Below are positions 49,989-59,728 of a DNA stretch of 64,000 nt, in pieces; position 1 is the first letter of the stretch, and the number at the start of each line of letters is the position of its first letter. Location: the NCBI RefSeq assembly GCF_001941845.1, contig NZ_CP018870.1:1953001-2017000 (forward strand), in the 5' to 3' direction. The notes beneath the pieces are model-generated. The model had not been told where the DNA came from and did not search any database. It saw nothing but the letters and a program-made list of their open reading frames with translations. This DNA comes from Streptomyces sp. TN58. GTDB taxonomy: Bacteria; Actinomycetota; Actinomycetes; Streptomycetales; Streptomycetaceae. Position numbers and translations under genes: made by a program.

Positions 49989-50763
49989 TCTTCTTTTCCC
50001 CCGGGGTCCGGGGGTCCTCCCCCCGGGAAAGCTCCGTCAACCAGACATATCCGGCCAGTCGGCCGGTGACCCGGTCGCGGCGGTACGAGAAGTGGTCCCG
50101 CGACTCCAGTGTGCAGACCGGTGAACGCAGGCCGTTCACCACCCCCGCCTCTTCGAGCTGTGCGTGCACCCCCGCCACCACGTCGACCGCCGGCGTCCCC
50201 CAGCTGGTCTCGGCCCGCGCGGCGGGGACCGCCGCCGCCACCGACTCCCGCATCTCGGCCGGCACCTCGTAGCAGTGTCCGCAGACCGCGGGTCCGGTAC
50301 GGGCGACGATCCGCCCCGGTTCGGCGCCGAGGGAGACCATCGCCTCCACGGCCGCGGGCACCACCCCGGCGACCAGTCCGGGCCGGCCGGCGTGGGCGGC
50401 CGCTGCGACCCCGGCGACGGGGTCGGCCAGCAGGACGGGGGTGCAGTCGGCGGTGAGGACGGCGAGGGCGAGTCCCCGACGGGCGGTCACCACCGCGTCC
50501 ACGGCGGGGATCGCGGTGTCCGCCCCCCAGGGGCCGTCGACCACCGCGACGTCCCGGCCGTGCACCTGGTTCATCCAGACCACCAGGTCCGGATCGAGTC
50601 CCAGGGAACGCGCCGCCAGGGCCCGGTTCGCCAGAACGGCGGCCGGGTCGTCTCCGACCGCGCCGCCGAGGTTGAGCTCTTCGTACGGAACGGCGCTCAC
50701 TCCGCCCCACCGGTCGGTGAAGGCGAAGTGGGCGCCGCCCACGTGGTGCTGCTCCGGTGTCAC
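49975..50763 (-). CDS. pgeF: PgeF (laccase-domain) purine/peptidoglycan editing factor
   Basis: The 262-aa protein belongs to the YlmD/YfiH family. Its metal-site motifs are visible: [14 protein letters not shown] (His), [13 protein letters not shown] (Cys) and [12 protein letters not shown] (His). Members were first described as laccases; later work points to purine nucleoside phosphorylase or peptidoglycan precursor editing. The GTG start overlaps the ftsZ stop by 4 nt (GTGA), and the 3' end overlaps yggS by 14 nt. The final residues are hydrophilic ([12 protein letters not shown]). Confidence 0.93.
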   Translation of the reverse strand: MTPEQHHVGGAHFAFTDRWGGVSAVPYEELNLGGAVGDDPAAVLANRALAARSLGLDPDLVVWMNQVHGRDVAVVDGPWGADTAIPAVDAVVTARRGLALAVLTADCTPVLLADPVAGVAAAAHAGRPGLVAGVVPAAVEAMVSLGAEPGRIVARTGPAVCGHCYEVPAEMRESVAAAVPAARAETSWGTPAVDVVAGVHAQLEEAGVVNGLRSPVCTLESRDHFSYRRDRVTGRLAGYVWLTELSRGEDPRTPGEKKNDGP

Positions 50764-51965
50764 TTCAAGAAGTCCGGGACATCCAGTTCCTCGGCCGGGC
50801 TGTCCTGGTACGGCCGGGCCGTGGGGACCTGCGGCGCGGGGGCCTGGACCTCGACCGGGGCCGGCTCGGCGGGAGCCGGGGGCTCCTCGCGCGGCGGGAC
50901 CGTGCCGAGTCCGCCGAAGGCCGGACGGACCGGCTCGGCGGCGCGGACCGGAGCCGGGGCCGGCTCCTCACGCTTGGTGGACGCGGCGCCGATGACGTTG
51001 TCCCGGCGGGCCGGGGGCTGTCCGCCGTCGAACCCGGCGGCGATGACGGTCACCCGTACCTCGTCGCCGAGCGCGTCGTCGATGACGGCGCCGAAGATGA
51101 TGTTCGCCTCGGGGTGCGCGGCCTCGCTCACCAGCTGCGCGGCCTCGTTGATCTCGAAGAGACCGAGGTCCGAGCCGCCGGAGATGGAGAGCAGCACGCC
51201 GCGGGCGCCGTCGATGGAGGCCTCCAGCAGCGGGGAGGAGATCGCCATCTCGGCGGCGGCCACCGCGCGGTCGTCGCCGCGGGCGGAGCCGATGCCCATC
51301 AGGGCCGAGCCGGCCTCGGACATCACGGACTTGACGTCGGCGAAGTCGAGGTTGATCAGACCCGGGGTGGTGATGAGGTCGGTGATGCCCTGGACGCCGG
51401 AGAGCAGGACCTGGTCCGCCGACTTGAAGGCGTCCAGGACGCTGACCTGGCGGTCCGAGATGGACAGCAGGCGGTCGTTGGGGATGACGATGAGGGTGTC
51501 GACCTCTTCGCGGAGCTCGGCGATGCCGTCCTCCGCCTGGTTCGCGCGGCGCCGGCCCTCGAAGGTGAACGGCCGGGTGACCACACCGATCGTCAGGGCG
51601 CCGAGCGAGCGCGCGATGTTGGCGACGACGGGTGCGCCGCCGGTGCCGGTGCCGCCGCCCTCACCGGCGGTGACGAAGACCATGTCGGCCCCCTTGAGGA
51701 CCTCCTCGATCTCCTCGCGGTGGTCCTCTGCCGCCTTGCGACCGACCGCCGGGTTGGCGCCGGCGCCGAGGCCGCGGGTGAGTTCGCGGCCGACGTCGAG
51801 CTTGACGTCGGCGTCGCTCATCAACAGCGCCTGCGCGTCCGTGTTGATGGCGATGAACTCGACGCCCTTGAGACCGACCTCGATCATTCGGTTGATGGCA
51901 TTGACACCACCGCCGCCGACACCGATGACCTTGATGACTGCGAGGTAGTTCTGCGGTGCTGCCAC
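50760..51965 (-). CDS. ftsZ: Cell division GTPase FtsZ
   Basis: FtsZ forms the division ring that septates hyphae and spores. The 401-aa protein has the nucleotide-binding [13 protein letters not shown] and the tubulin signature [10 protein letters not shown] (about residue 105), the T7 loop [11 protein letters not shown] with catalytic Asp, a Pro/Ala-rich linker, and the C-terminal peptide DVPDFLK that binds SepF and other partners. The start is a GTG at 51963-51965. A 279-bp upstream gap, rare in this cluster, contains its promoters. Confidence 0.98.
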   Translation of the reverse strand: MAAPQNYLAVIKVIGVGGGGVNAINRMIEVGLKGVEFIAINTDAQALLMSDADVKLDVGRELTRGLGAGANPAVGRKAAEDHREEIEEVLKGADMVFVTAGEGGGTGTGGAPVVANIARSLGALTIGVVTRPFTFEGRRRANQAEDGIAELREEVDTLIVIPNDRLLSISDRQVSVLDAFKSADQVLLSGVQGITDLITTPGLINLDFADVKSVMSEAGSALMGIGSARGDDRAVAAAEMAISSPLLEASIDGARGVLLSISGGSDLGLFEINEAAQLVSEAAHPEANIIFGAVIDDALGDEVRVTVIAAGFDGGQPPARRDNVIGAASTKREEPAPAPVRAAEPVRPAFGGLGTVPPREEPPAPAEPAPVEVQAPAPQVPTARPYQDSPAEELDVPDFLK

Positions 51966-52070
51966 GTCGAAGGCCTCTCGCCTCGAGTTACGTGTCGCCG
52001 CCTCGCGGGCCTGCGTTGCGACGACTGATGCCGAAATAGGGACGGTCCGAACGCGCCGACCCGAACCCTC

Positions 52071-52128
52071 ACCCTAAAGTTTAGGGTTAGGGGTGTGTCT
52101 GTTCCCTGGACTCTTCCGAACAGGACAC
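52071..52128 (-). promoter_or_regulatory. ftsZ upstream control region: palindrome and GACAC sites
   Basis: A 17-bp inverted repeat ACCCTAAA-G-TTTAGGGT lies at 52071-52087, inside the only AT-rich stretch of this area. GACAC pentamers, the core of WhiA binding in Streptomyces, occur on the minus strand at 52095-52099 and the plus strand at 52124-52128. ftsZ is a known WhiA/WhiB target, so this fits developmental control of septation. Exact promoter positions are not resolved. Confidence 0.45.
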
Positions 52129-52244
52129 TAAGTCGACAAGTAGCGCGTGTTCAACGAACACGCCGAACCTCCCGTTTTTCTTTTCACCCTATGTGATCAC
52201 CCGTATCGCTGGCCAACCAGGGTGCGCCGCTGTTCGACCTGACG

Positions 52245-53108
52245 TCAACTCCCGGCCGCGGCTGGGGCGGTGGGAACGCTCACGTCGAAGTGGGCGGCCT
52301 TCGGAGCGGCTTTCAGCAGAGCGGTCAGTGCACGCCCCTTCGCCTCGCTCTGCTCGCCGCTGCCCCACCGCACCGACCGGCCCCCGGTCAGCTCCAGCAC
52401 GATGGAGTCGTAGGAACCCACCTTGACCTGCACGGTCTGCCCGGCGATCGGCGCCGGGAGGGATCCGGCGACGAGCACGGCCTCGTGCAGCAGCCGCTCT
52501 TCGTCGAAGCGGCGGGCGCTCGGAGAGCCGGCCGCGTTCAATTCGAGGACCGGAACACCCGCGGGTGCTTTCGCAACCGTGTCGAATCGCACACCCGATG
52601 CGTCCACTTCCACGAAGTTGGCGTCCTTTTTGATGAGCAGGACGGGTTTGCGCTCGGTCACCTTCAGTCCGATTCCGTGCGGCCAGGCCCGCACCGCATC
52701 AACCGAATCGATGCGGGGCAGACGCCCCCGCAGGCGGCTCTCGATCTCGTCCGTGTCGACGCTCACGAGGGGCGCGCCCACGGGCACGGCCGCGGCCGCG
52801 AGCACCTGCTCGGGGGTGAGCACGTCGGTGCCGGTGGCGGTGACCTTCTCGACGCGGAGCCAGGAGGAGCCGTAGAGGACCCAGCTGCCGCCCCCGACGA
52901 GGAGGACCGCGGCGGCCGCCCAGGCCAGCACGGGGCCCCGGCGCAGCTGCGTGCCGGAGCCCCGCGGGGCGGCCTTCTTCGGGGGCTTCGGGGGCTTGGC
53001 GGACTCGGGGCTTGCGGACGGCGCGGGAGAGCCGGCGCCCTTGCGGGGCGGCCGGCCGGGCCCGTCAGGAGACGGTGTTCCGCGCTGTGCGGTCGTCGCT
53101 CCGGCCAC
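52245..53108 (-). CDS. ftsQ: Cell division protein FtsQ
   Basis: FtsQ links the Z ring to wall enzymes across the membrane. The 287-aa protein has a Pro/Lys-rich cytoplasmic head of about 55 residues, one membrane helix (about residues 60-80), then the extracytoplasmic POTRA domain (WLRVEKVTATGTDVLTPEQVL) and the FtsQ domain (VERKPVLL-type strand, VEVDASGVRFD). Its GTG start lies 30 nt after the murG stop. Gene order is typical, except that murC and ddl are missing between murG and ftsQ. Confidence 0.95.
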   Translation of the reverse strand: MAGATTAQRGTPSPDGPGRPPRKGAGSPAPSASPESAKPPKPPKKAAPRGSGTQLRRGPVLAWAAAAVLLVGGGSWVLYGSSWLRVEKVTATGTDVLTPEQVLAAAAVPVGAPLVSVDTDEIESRLRGRLPRIDSVDAVRAWPHGIGLKVTERKPVLLIKKDANFVEVDASGVRFDTVAKAPAGVPVLELNAAGSPSARRFDEERLLHEAVLVAGSLPAPIAGQTVQVKVGSYDSIVLELTGGRSVRWGSGEQSEAKGRALTALLKAAPKAAHFDVSVPTAPAAAGS

Positions 53109-53138
53109 TGCTGTGCCTCCTGCGTCCGTGCTCCCGCG

Positions 53139-54233
53139 TCAGCGGGACCGGTGGGCTGCGATCGCCTCGTACACCATGCCGACCAGCAGCTCGTCGGCGT
53201 CCCGGCGGCCGAACTCACCGGCGGCGCGGGACATCTCGTACAGGCGGTGCGGGTCGGACAGCACCGGGAGGACCTGGCCGAGCACCCAGTCGGGCGTCAG
53301 TTCCGCGTCGTCCACGAGCAGGCCGCCGCCGGCCTTGACCACCGGCTGGGCGTTGAGCCGCTGTTCGCCGTTGCCGATCGGCAGCGGGACGTAGGCGGCG
53401 GGCAGCCCGACGGCGGACAGCTCGGCGACGGTCATCGCTCCCGCGCGGCACAGCATCATGTCGGCGGCGGCGTACGCGAGATCCATCCGGTCCACGTACG
53501 GTACCGGCACATAGGGCGGCATCCCGGGCATGTTGTCGACACGCGGCAGTTCGTTCTTCGGCCCGACCGCGTGCAGGATCTGCACGCCGGAGCGCTGGAG
53601 GGTCGGAGCGACCTGCTGGATGGTCTCGTTGAGGCGGCGTGCGCCCTGCGAGCCGCCGGAGACCAGCAGCGTGGGCAGGTTGGGGTCCAGGCCGAACGCG
53701 GCGCGCGCCTCGGGGCGTACGGCGGCCCGGTCGAGGGTGGAGATGGAGCGGCGCAGCGGGATGCCCACGTAGCGGGCGCCGCGCAGCTTGCTGTCGGGGG
53801 TGGAGACCGCGACGGCGTGCGCGTACCGGGAGCCGATCTTGTTGGCCAGTCCGGGCCGGGCGTTGGCCTCGTGGACGATGATCGGCACCCCGAGCCGCTT
53901 GGCCGCGAGGTAGCCGGGCAGGGCCACGTAGCCGCCGAAGCCGACGACGCAGTCCGCCTTGGTGCGCAGGAGGATCTCCTCCGCGGCCTTGATGGTGCCG
54001 CGCAGCCGTCCGGGGACGGTGATCAGCTCGGGGGTGGGCTTGCGGGGCAGCGGTACGGCGGGGATCAGCCCCAGTTCGTAGCCGCGCTCCGGCACCAGGC
54101 GGGTTTCGAGTCCGCGCTCGGTGCCCAGGGCGGTGATGCCCACTGAAGGGTCCTGCCTGCGCAGGGCGTCCGCGAGGGCGAGCGCCGGCTCGATGTGGCC
54201 GGCGGTCCCCCCACCGGCGAGTACGACATGCAC
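53139..54233 (-). CDS. murG: MurG, lipid II-forming GlcNAc transferase
   Basis: MurG adds GlcNAc to lipid I on the inner face of the membrane. The 364-aa GT-B protein has the N-terminal G-loop [30 protein letters not shown], the second G-loop [13 protein letters not shown] and the UDP-GlcNAc-binding stretch [18 protein letters not shown]. It lies 6 nt after ftsW, so both are probably cotranslated. Confidence 0.97.
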   Translation of the reverse strand: MHVVLAGGGTAGHIEPALALADALRRQDPSVGITALGTERGLETRLVPERGYELGLIPAVPLPRKPTPELITVPGRLRGTIKAAEEILLRTKADCVVGFGGYVALPGYLAAKRLGVPIIVHEANARPGLANKIGSRYAHAVAVSTPDSKLRGARYVGIPLRRSISTLDRAAVRPEARAAFGLDPNLPTLLVSGGSQGARRLNETIQQVAPTLQRSGVQILHAVGPKNELPRVDNMPGMPPYVPVPYVDRMDLAYAAADMMLCRAGAMTVAELSAVGLPAAYVPLPIGNGEQRLNAQPVVKAGGGLLVDDAELTPDWVLGQVLPVLSDPHRLYEMSRAAGEFGRRDADELLVGMVYEAIAAHRSR

Positions 54234-54239
54234 CGAAAT

Positions 54240-55610
54240 TCACCGCTCTCCGGACGGACGCTTCTTGACGCGCCGTCTCATCGACTTCCATCTCACCCCG
54301 GTCCGCCTCCAGCCGGTCTTCGGCTGTCGCATCGCGAGGGCCGCGCGCGCGGCGGGCTCCTCCCGCGCGAAGGCGATGAGCAGTCCGACCGCGAACATGG
54401 TCGGCAGCAGGGCCGACCCCCCGTAGGAGAACAGCGGGAGCGGGACTCCGGCGATCGGCAGCAGGCCGAGCACCGCACCGATGTTGATCACGGCCTGGGC
54501 CGTGATCCAGGTGGTCACGCCTCCCGCGGCAAACCGTACGAAGGAGTCCTCCGTGCGTCCGGCCACGCGGATACCCGCATAGCCTAGAGCCGCGAAGAGG
54601 GCGAGGACCGACAGCGTCCCCGCCAGTCCCAGTTCCTCCCCTGTGATGGCGAAGATGAAGTCGGTGTGTGCTTCGGGTAGTTGACCCCATTTTTCCACAC
54701 TTGCGCCCAGGCCGGAACCGAACCAGCCGCCCGACGCGAGGGCGTAGATGCCGTGTACGGCCTGCCAGCAAAGGTCGTTCTTGCCCGGTTCTGTCGCGCC
54801 GATGCACTCCAGCCGGTCCATCCGGTGCGGACTGGTCTTGATGAGCAGGGCGACGATCGCAGCCGCGAAGGCCAGTACGCCGACGAACATCCGCGTCGGG
54901 GCGCCCGCGAGCCACAGCAGCCCGAACAGGATGGCGCCGAGGATCATCGCCGTGCCCATGTCCCCGCCCAGCATGATCAGGCCGAGCAGGAGGAAGGCCA
55001 CGGGGACGAGCGGCACCAGGAGGTGCTTCCACTGGCTCAGCAGGCCCTTGCCGCCCTTGCGGGCCAGCAGGTCGGCGCCCCACAGGATCAGTGCCAGCTT
55101 GCCGAACTCGCTGGGCTGGAGCATGAACGGGCCGCCGAGCGAGATCCAGTTCTGGTTGCCGTTGATCGAGACCCCTATCCCGGGGACCTGGACCAGGACC
55201 ATCAGGAACAGCGTGCCGGCGAGCACCGGGTAGGACAGGGCCCGGTGCAGCTTGACCGGCATCCGGGAGGCGGCCAGCAGCAGGACCCCGCCGATGAGCG
55301 CGGCCACGAACTGCTTCTTGAAGAAGTACGCGTCACCCAGCCCCAGCTGGAGCGCTTTGATCATGGAGGCGGAGTACACCATCACCAGGCCGAGCACGGT
55401 GATGAGCAGGGAACTGCCGAAAATCAGGTAATACGCCGTGAGGGGGCGGTCCCACGCCCTGCGCAACTGCTGCTGCGTACGCCGGAGACCGGCCAGCGGA
55501 CCGCGCCCGGCGGGCCGCGCCGGGCGCTTCACACTCACGCCGGGGCGCTTGCGGCCCTGCGCCTTCACGGCGGACGGCCGCCGCCCCGGCAGCATCTGCT
55601 TGGCCGGCAT
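54240..55610 (-). CDS. ftsW: FtsW, SEDS peptidoglycan polymerase
   Basis: FtsW polymerises lipid II at the septum together with FtsI. The 456-aa product has a cytoplasmic basic head of about 50 residues and about ten membrane helices. SEDS landmarks are LGLVMVYSAS, NGNQNWISLGG, QPSEFGKLALILW, LPEAHTDFIFAITGEELG and VPLPLFSYGGSALL. A good AGGGGAAG ribosome site supports the ATG at 55608-55610. The C-terminal tail is strongly basic. Confidence 0.96.
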   Translation of the reverse strand: MPAKQMLPGRRPSAVKAQGRKRPGVSVKRPARPAGRGPLAGLRRTQQQLRRAWDRPLTAYYLIFGSSLLITVLGLVMVYSASMIKALQLGLGDAYFFKKQFVAALIGGVLLLAASRMPVKLHRALSYPVLAGTLFLMVLVQVPGIGVSINGNQNWISLGGPFMLQPSEFGKLALILWGADLLARKGGKGLLSQWKHLLVPLVPVAFLLLGLIMLGGDMGTAMILGAILFGLLWLAGAPTRMFVGVLAFAAAIVALLIKTSPHRMDRLECIGATEPGKNDLCWQAVHGIYALASGGWFGSGLGASVEKWGQLPEAHTDFIFAITGEELGLAGTLSVLALFAALGYAGIRVAGRTEDSFVRFAAGGVTTWITAQAVINIGAVLGLLPIAGVPLPLFSYGGSALLPTMFAVGLLIAFAREEPAARAALAMRQPKTGWRRTGVRWKSMRRRVKKRPSGER

Positions 55611-55680
55611 CTGTGATCTTCCCCTCCACTCGTACGAGGCGAGCATCCGGCCGGAGGGAACCTGTCCCGGCGCCCCCGGC

Positions 55681-57234
55681 CTAGGCCGTGTCCGCGGCGC
55701 TCTCGGCGGCCAGTTCACGCACCGCGTCGGCGAACGCTTCCCCACGCTTGTTGTAGTTCGCGAACATGTCCATCGAGGCGCAGGCCGGTGCCAGCAGGAC
55801 CGTGTCGCCGGGCTCGGCGAGCGCGGCCGCCTCCCGGACCGCTGCGAGCATCGCCCCAGTGTCGGTCCGGTCGAGGTCGACGACCGGGACCTCGGGGGCG
55901 TGTCGCGCCAGCGCCTCGGCGATGAGCGCCCGGTCGGCGCCGATCAGGACGGCGCCGCGCATCCGGTCGGCCGACTTCTGCACGAGTTCGTCGAAGGTCG
56001 CGCCCTTGGCGAGGCCGCCGGCGATCCAGACGACCTTGTCGAAGGAGGCGAGGGAGGCCTCCGCCGCGTGGGTGTTGGTGGCCTTGGAGTCGTCGACGTA
56101 GACGACGGAGCCGACCTCGTCCACCCGGGCGACCCGGTGGGCGTCGGGGCGGAAGTCGCGCAGCCCGTCGCGGACCGCGCGCGGCTCCACGCCGAAGGCG
56201 CGGGCCAGGGCCGCGGCGGCGAGCGCGTTGGCGATGTTGTGCGGGGCCGGCGGGTTGACGTCGCCGACCTCGGCGAGCTCCTGGGCGTTCTTCTGCCGGT
56301 TCTCCACGAAGGCCCGGTCGACGAGGATGCCGTCGACGACGCCGAGCATGGAGGGGCCGGGGGCGCCGAGGGTGAAGCCGATCGCGCGGCAGCCCTCTTC
56401 GACGTCGGCCTCGACGACGAGGTCCTCGGTCGCCTTGTCGGCCACGTTGTAGACGCAGGCCACCGTGTTGCCCTCGTAGATCCGGCCCTTGTCCGCGGCG
56501 TACGCCTGCATGGAGCCGTGCCAGTCGAGGTGGTCGGGGGCCAGGTTGAGGACGGCCGCCGAGTGGACGCGCAGCGAGGGCGCCCAGTGCAGCTGGTAGC
56601 TGGAGAGTTCGACGGCGAGTACGTCGTACTCCTGCTCGCCGAGGACCACGTCGATGATCGGGGTGCCGATGTTGCCGACGGCGGCGGTCCGCAGGCCGGC
56701 GGCCTTGAGGATCGACGCCAGCATCTGCGTGGTGGTGGTCTTGCCGTTGGTCCCGGTGATCGCGAGCCATTCGGCGGGCCCGGCAGGGGACCCTCCGCCG
56801 GCGTCCTGCCCCGCGGCCCGGCGGGCGGCGCGGAGTTCCGCGCCGGCTCCGCGCAGCCGCCATGCGACCTCGACGTCTCCGACGACGTCGACGCCCGCCG
56901 CGGCGGCGGCCAGGAAGAGCGGGCTCTGCGGCTGCCAGCCGGGCGAGGTGACGACCAGTTCGGTGCCCTCGGGCAGGGTCTCGCCGGCGCGGGCCCCGTC
57001 GGGCAGGTGGCCGAGGCGGACCTCGATGCCGGCTTCCGCCAGCTCGGCCGCCCTGGCCCGGTGCGCGTCACCGTCGCCGTTGTCGACGACGGTCACGCGG
57101 GCGCCCAGCGCGGCCAATGCCCGGGCGGCGCTGATGCCGCTGATGCCGAGCCCCGCCACGGTGATCCGGCCCGGCAGGCCGAACCGGCCCAGGGCGTCGG
57201 GGCCGAGCAGGCCGGCCAGGTCGGTGGCGCTCAC
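55681..57234 (-). CDS. murD: UDP-MurNAc-L-Ala:D-Glu ligase MurD
   Basis: MurD adds D-Glu to UDP-MurNAc-Ala. The 517-aa product has the UDP-binding N domain (ITVAGLGISGISAARAL), the P-loop ITGTNGKTTTTQML near residue 148, the carbamyl-Lys region AADKGRIYEG, and the C-terminal ligase domain (VYVDDSKATNTHAA, LLAPACASMDMF). It is longer than the E. coli enzyme (438 aa), with extra residues before the P-loop. The GTG at 57232-57234 overlaps the mraY stop (GTGA); an ATG at 57247-57249 is an alternative start. Confidence 0.95.
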   Translation of the reverse strand: MSATDLAGLLGPDALGRFGLPGRITVAGLGISGISAARALAALGARVTVVDNGDGDAHRARAAELAEAGIEVRLGHLPDGARAGETLPEGTELVVTSPGWQPQSPLFLAAAAAGVDVVGDVEVAWRLRGAGAELRAARRAAGQDAGGGSPAGPAEWLAITGTNGKTTTTQMLASILKAAGLRTAAVGNIGTPIIDVVLGEQEYDVLAVELSSYQLHWAPSLRVHSAAVLNLAPDHLDWHGSMQAYAADKGRIYEGNTVACVYNVADKATEDLVVEADVEEGCRAIGFTLGAPGPSMLGVVDGILVDRAFVENRQKNAQELAEVGDVNPPAPHNIANALAAAALARAFGVEPRAVRDGLRDFRPDAHRVARVDEVGSVVYVDDSKATNTHAAEASLASFDKVVWIAGGLAKGATFDELVQKSADRMRGAVLIGADRALIAEALARHAPEVPVVDLDRTDTGAMLAAVREAAALAEPGDTVLLAPACASMDMFANYNKRGEAFADAVRELAAESAADTA

Positions 57235-58301
57235 TTGTCGGCTGCCCATCCCGCGTAGAAGAGACCGAGACCCACGATCACGCACATGCCCTGGATGATC
57301 CAGAAGCGGACCACGACCAGGACCTCGGACCAGCCCTTGAGCTCGAAGTGGTGCTGGAGCGGCGCCATCCGGAAGACGCGCTTCCCGGTCAGCTTGAAGG
57401 AGCCGACCTGGATGACGACCGACATCGTGATGAGGACGAAGAGGCCGCCGAGGAGAGCGATGAGGAACTCCGTGCGGGAGCAGATCGCGAGGCCGGCGAG
57501 CGCGCCGCCGAGGGCCAGCGAGCCGGTGTCGCCCATGAAGATCTTGGCGGGCGATGTGTTCCACCACAGGAAGCCGAAGCAGGCGCCCATGAGGGCGGAG
57601 GCGACGACGGCCAGGTCGAGGGGATCTCGCACCTCGAAGCAGGCGTTGGGGTTGGTGAGGTCGGCGGCCATCGCGCACGACTCCTGGAACTGCCAGACAC
57701 CGATGAAGGTGTAGGCGCCGAAGACCATCACGGCGGCGCCGGTGGCCAGACCGTCCAGGCCGTCGGTCAGGTTCACACCGTTGGACATGGCCAGGATCAT
57801 GAACAGCGCCCAGACCACGAAGAGCACCGGGCCGATCGACCAGCCGAAGTCCGTGACGAACGACAGCTTCATGGAGGCCGGGGTGAGTCCCCGCGAGTCC
57901 TTGAACTGCAGTGCGAGCACCGCGAAGGCGATACCGACGATCAGCTGGCCGGCCATCTTGGCCTTGGCCCGCAGACCCAGCGAACGCCGCTTGACGATCT
58001 TGATGTAGTCGTCGAGGTACCCGACGAGGCCCATGCCGGCCATCAGGAACAGCACGAGCAGACCGGAGAAGCTCGGCTCCTCCCCGGTGAGGACCTTCGT
58101 CAGCGCGTACGCGACGAGCGTGGCCAGGATGAAGGAGATGCCGCCCATGGTGGGCGTGCCCTTCTTCCCGGCGTGGCCGCGCGGGCCGTCGTCGCGGATG
58201 AACTGGCCGTAGCCCTTGCGGGCGAGCAGCTTGATCAGCAGCGGGGTGCCGACGACGGTCAGGAACATGCCGATGACACCGGCGAACAGGATCTGCCTCA
58301 T
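57231..58301 (-). CDS. mraY: MraY, lipid I-forming translocase
   Basis: MraY transfers phospho-MurNAc-pentapeptide to undecaprenyl phosphate. The 356-aa protein has about ten membrane helices and all landmark loops: HAGKKGTPTMGG, YLDDYIK (catalytic Asp pair), LAMSNGVNLTDGLDGLATG, and IFMGDTGSLALGG. It overlaps murF by 4 nt (ATGA) and murD by 4 nt. Confidence 0.97.
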   Translation of the reverse strand: MRQILFAGVIGMFLTVVGTPLLIKLLARKGYGQFIRDDGPRGHAGKKGTPTMGGISFILATLVAYALTKVLTGEEPSFSGLLVLFLMAGMGLVGYLDDYIKIVKRRSLGLRAKAKMAGQLIVGIAFAVLALQFKDSRGLTPASMKLSFVTDFGWSIGPVLFVVWALFMILAMSNGVNLTDGLDGLATGAAVMVFGAYTFIGVWQFQESCAMAADLTNPNACFEVRDPLDLAVVASALMGACFGFLWWNTSPAKIFMGDTGSLALGGALAGLAICSRTEFLIALLGGLFVLITMSVVIQVGSFKLTGKRVFRMAPLQHHFELKGWSEVLVVVRFWIIQGMCVIVGLGLFYAGWAADK

Positions 58302-59728
58302 CGGCCGGCGACCTCGCCCTCGACAGTGCCTTCGAGCAGGGCCTGCGCCACCCGCTCCAGACCGGCCGACCTGGAAGCCTTCACCAGCACGACGTCACCC
58401 GGGCGCAGTTCACTGCGCAACAGGTCGACCGCCGCCTGCGCGTCGGACACGAGCACCGACTCCTCACCCCACGAACCCTCGTTATATGCGCCCAGTTGCA
58501 GCCAGGAGGCTTCCCTGCCCCCGACCGCGACGAGCTTGCTCACGTTGAGCCGGACGACAAGCCGTCCGACCGCGTCGTGCTCGGCGAGAGCGTCGTCCCC
58601 GAGCTCGGCCATCGGGCCGAGCACCGCCCACGTCCGCCCCCCGTTCGCCCTGCCGCCACCGCCCATCGCGGCGAGCGCGCGCAGTGCGGCCCGCATGGAC
58701 TCCGGGTTCGCGTTGTAGGCGTCGTTGACGATCGTCACACCGTCCGCGCGCTCGGTGACCTCCATCCGCCACCGCGACAGCGTGCCCGCTTCGGAGAGCG
58801 CGGTGGCGATCTCCAGGGCGGACATGCCCAGGACGTGGGCGACGGCGGCCGCGGCGAGCGCGTTCGACACGTGGTGCTCACCGTACAGCCGCAAGGTCAC
58901 GTCGCTGCACCCGGTCGGTGTGTGCAGTGTGAAGGAAGGCTGCCCCCTGTCCGTCATGCGGACTTCCGTGGCCCGGATTTCGGCGTCGTCGGCCTCGCCG
59001 AACAGCACCGTACGGGCCTTCGTACGCCCGGCCATGGAACGAACCAGCAGGTCGTCGGCGTTGAGGATGGCGACGCCGCCCTCCGCCTCGGCCGGCAGGG
59101 CCTCGACGAGCTCGCCCTTGGCCTGCGCGATCTGCTCGCGGCCGCCGAACTCCCCGATGTGCGCGGTGCCGACGTTGAGGACCAGGCCGATCCGAGGAGG
59201 CGTCAGCCCGGTGAGGTAGCGGATGTGGCCGATGCCGCGGGCGCCCATCTCCAGGACGAGGTGCTGGGTGTCCTCGGTGACGCGCAGCGTCGTGATCGGC
59301 AGGCCGATCTCGTTGTTGAGGTTCCCGGGGGTCCACACGGTGGGGGCGTGGTGCTGGAGCACCTGCGCGATGAGGTCCTTGGTGGAGGTCTTGCCGGCGG
59401 ACCCGGTGAGGGCGACGACGTCGGTGCCGAGGCGGCCGACGACGGCGCGGGCGAGCGCACCGAGGGCCGCCACCACGTCGGGGACGACGATGGCGGGGAC
59501 GCCTACGGGCCGGGTCGCGAGGACGCCGACGGCGCCGGCGGCGACGGCGCCTTCGGCGTAGTCGTGGCCGTCGACCCGTTCGCCGACGAAGGCCGCGAAC
59601 AGGCTTCCGGGCCGGACCTCGCGGGAGTCGTAGACGACGGGACCGGTGACCTGGAGGGACGGATCCGGTATGTCGTGGGGCCGCCCGCCGGTGATGTCGG
59701 CGATCTCGGCGAGGGAAAGGGCGATCAC
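58298..59728 (-). CDS. murF: UDP-MurNAc-tripeptide:D-Ala-D-Ala ligase MurF
   Basis: MurF completes the pentapeptide precursor. The 476-aa product has the N domain YDSREVRPGSLFAAF, the P-loop LTGSAGKTSTKDL near residue 110, NLNNEIGLP, EMGARGIGHI and the C-terminal NDAYNANPESMRAAL. The GTG start overlaps the murE stop by 4 nt. D-Ala-D-Ala must come from a Ddl encoded elsewhere. Confidence 0.96.
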   Translation of the reverse strand: MIALSLAEIADITGGRPHDIPDPSLQVTGPVVYDSREVRPGSLFAAFVGERVDGHDYAEGAVAAGAVGVLATRPVGVPAIVVPDVVAALGALARAVVGRLGTDVVALTGSAGKTSTKDLIAQVLQHHAPTVWTPGNLNNEIGLPITTLRVTEDTQHLVLEMGARGIGHIRYLTGLTPPRIGLVLNVGTAHIGEFGGREQIAQAKGELVEALPAEAEGGVAILNADDLLVRSMAGRTKARTVLFGEADDAEIRATEVRMTDRGQPSFTLHTPTGCSDVTLRLYGEHHVSNALAAAAVAHVLGMSALEIATALSEAGTLSRWRMEVTERADGVTIVNDAYNANPESMRAALRALAAMGGGGRANGGRTWAVLGPMAELGDDALAEHDAVGRLVVRLNVSKLVAVGGREASWLQLGAYNEGSWGEESVLVSDAQAAVDLLRSELRPGDVVLVKASRSAGLERVAQALLEGTVEGEVAGR

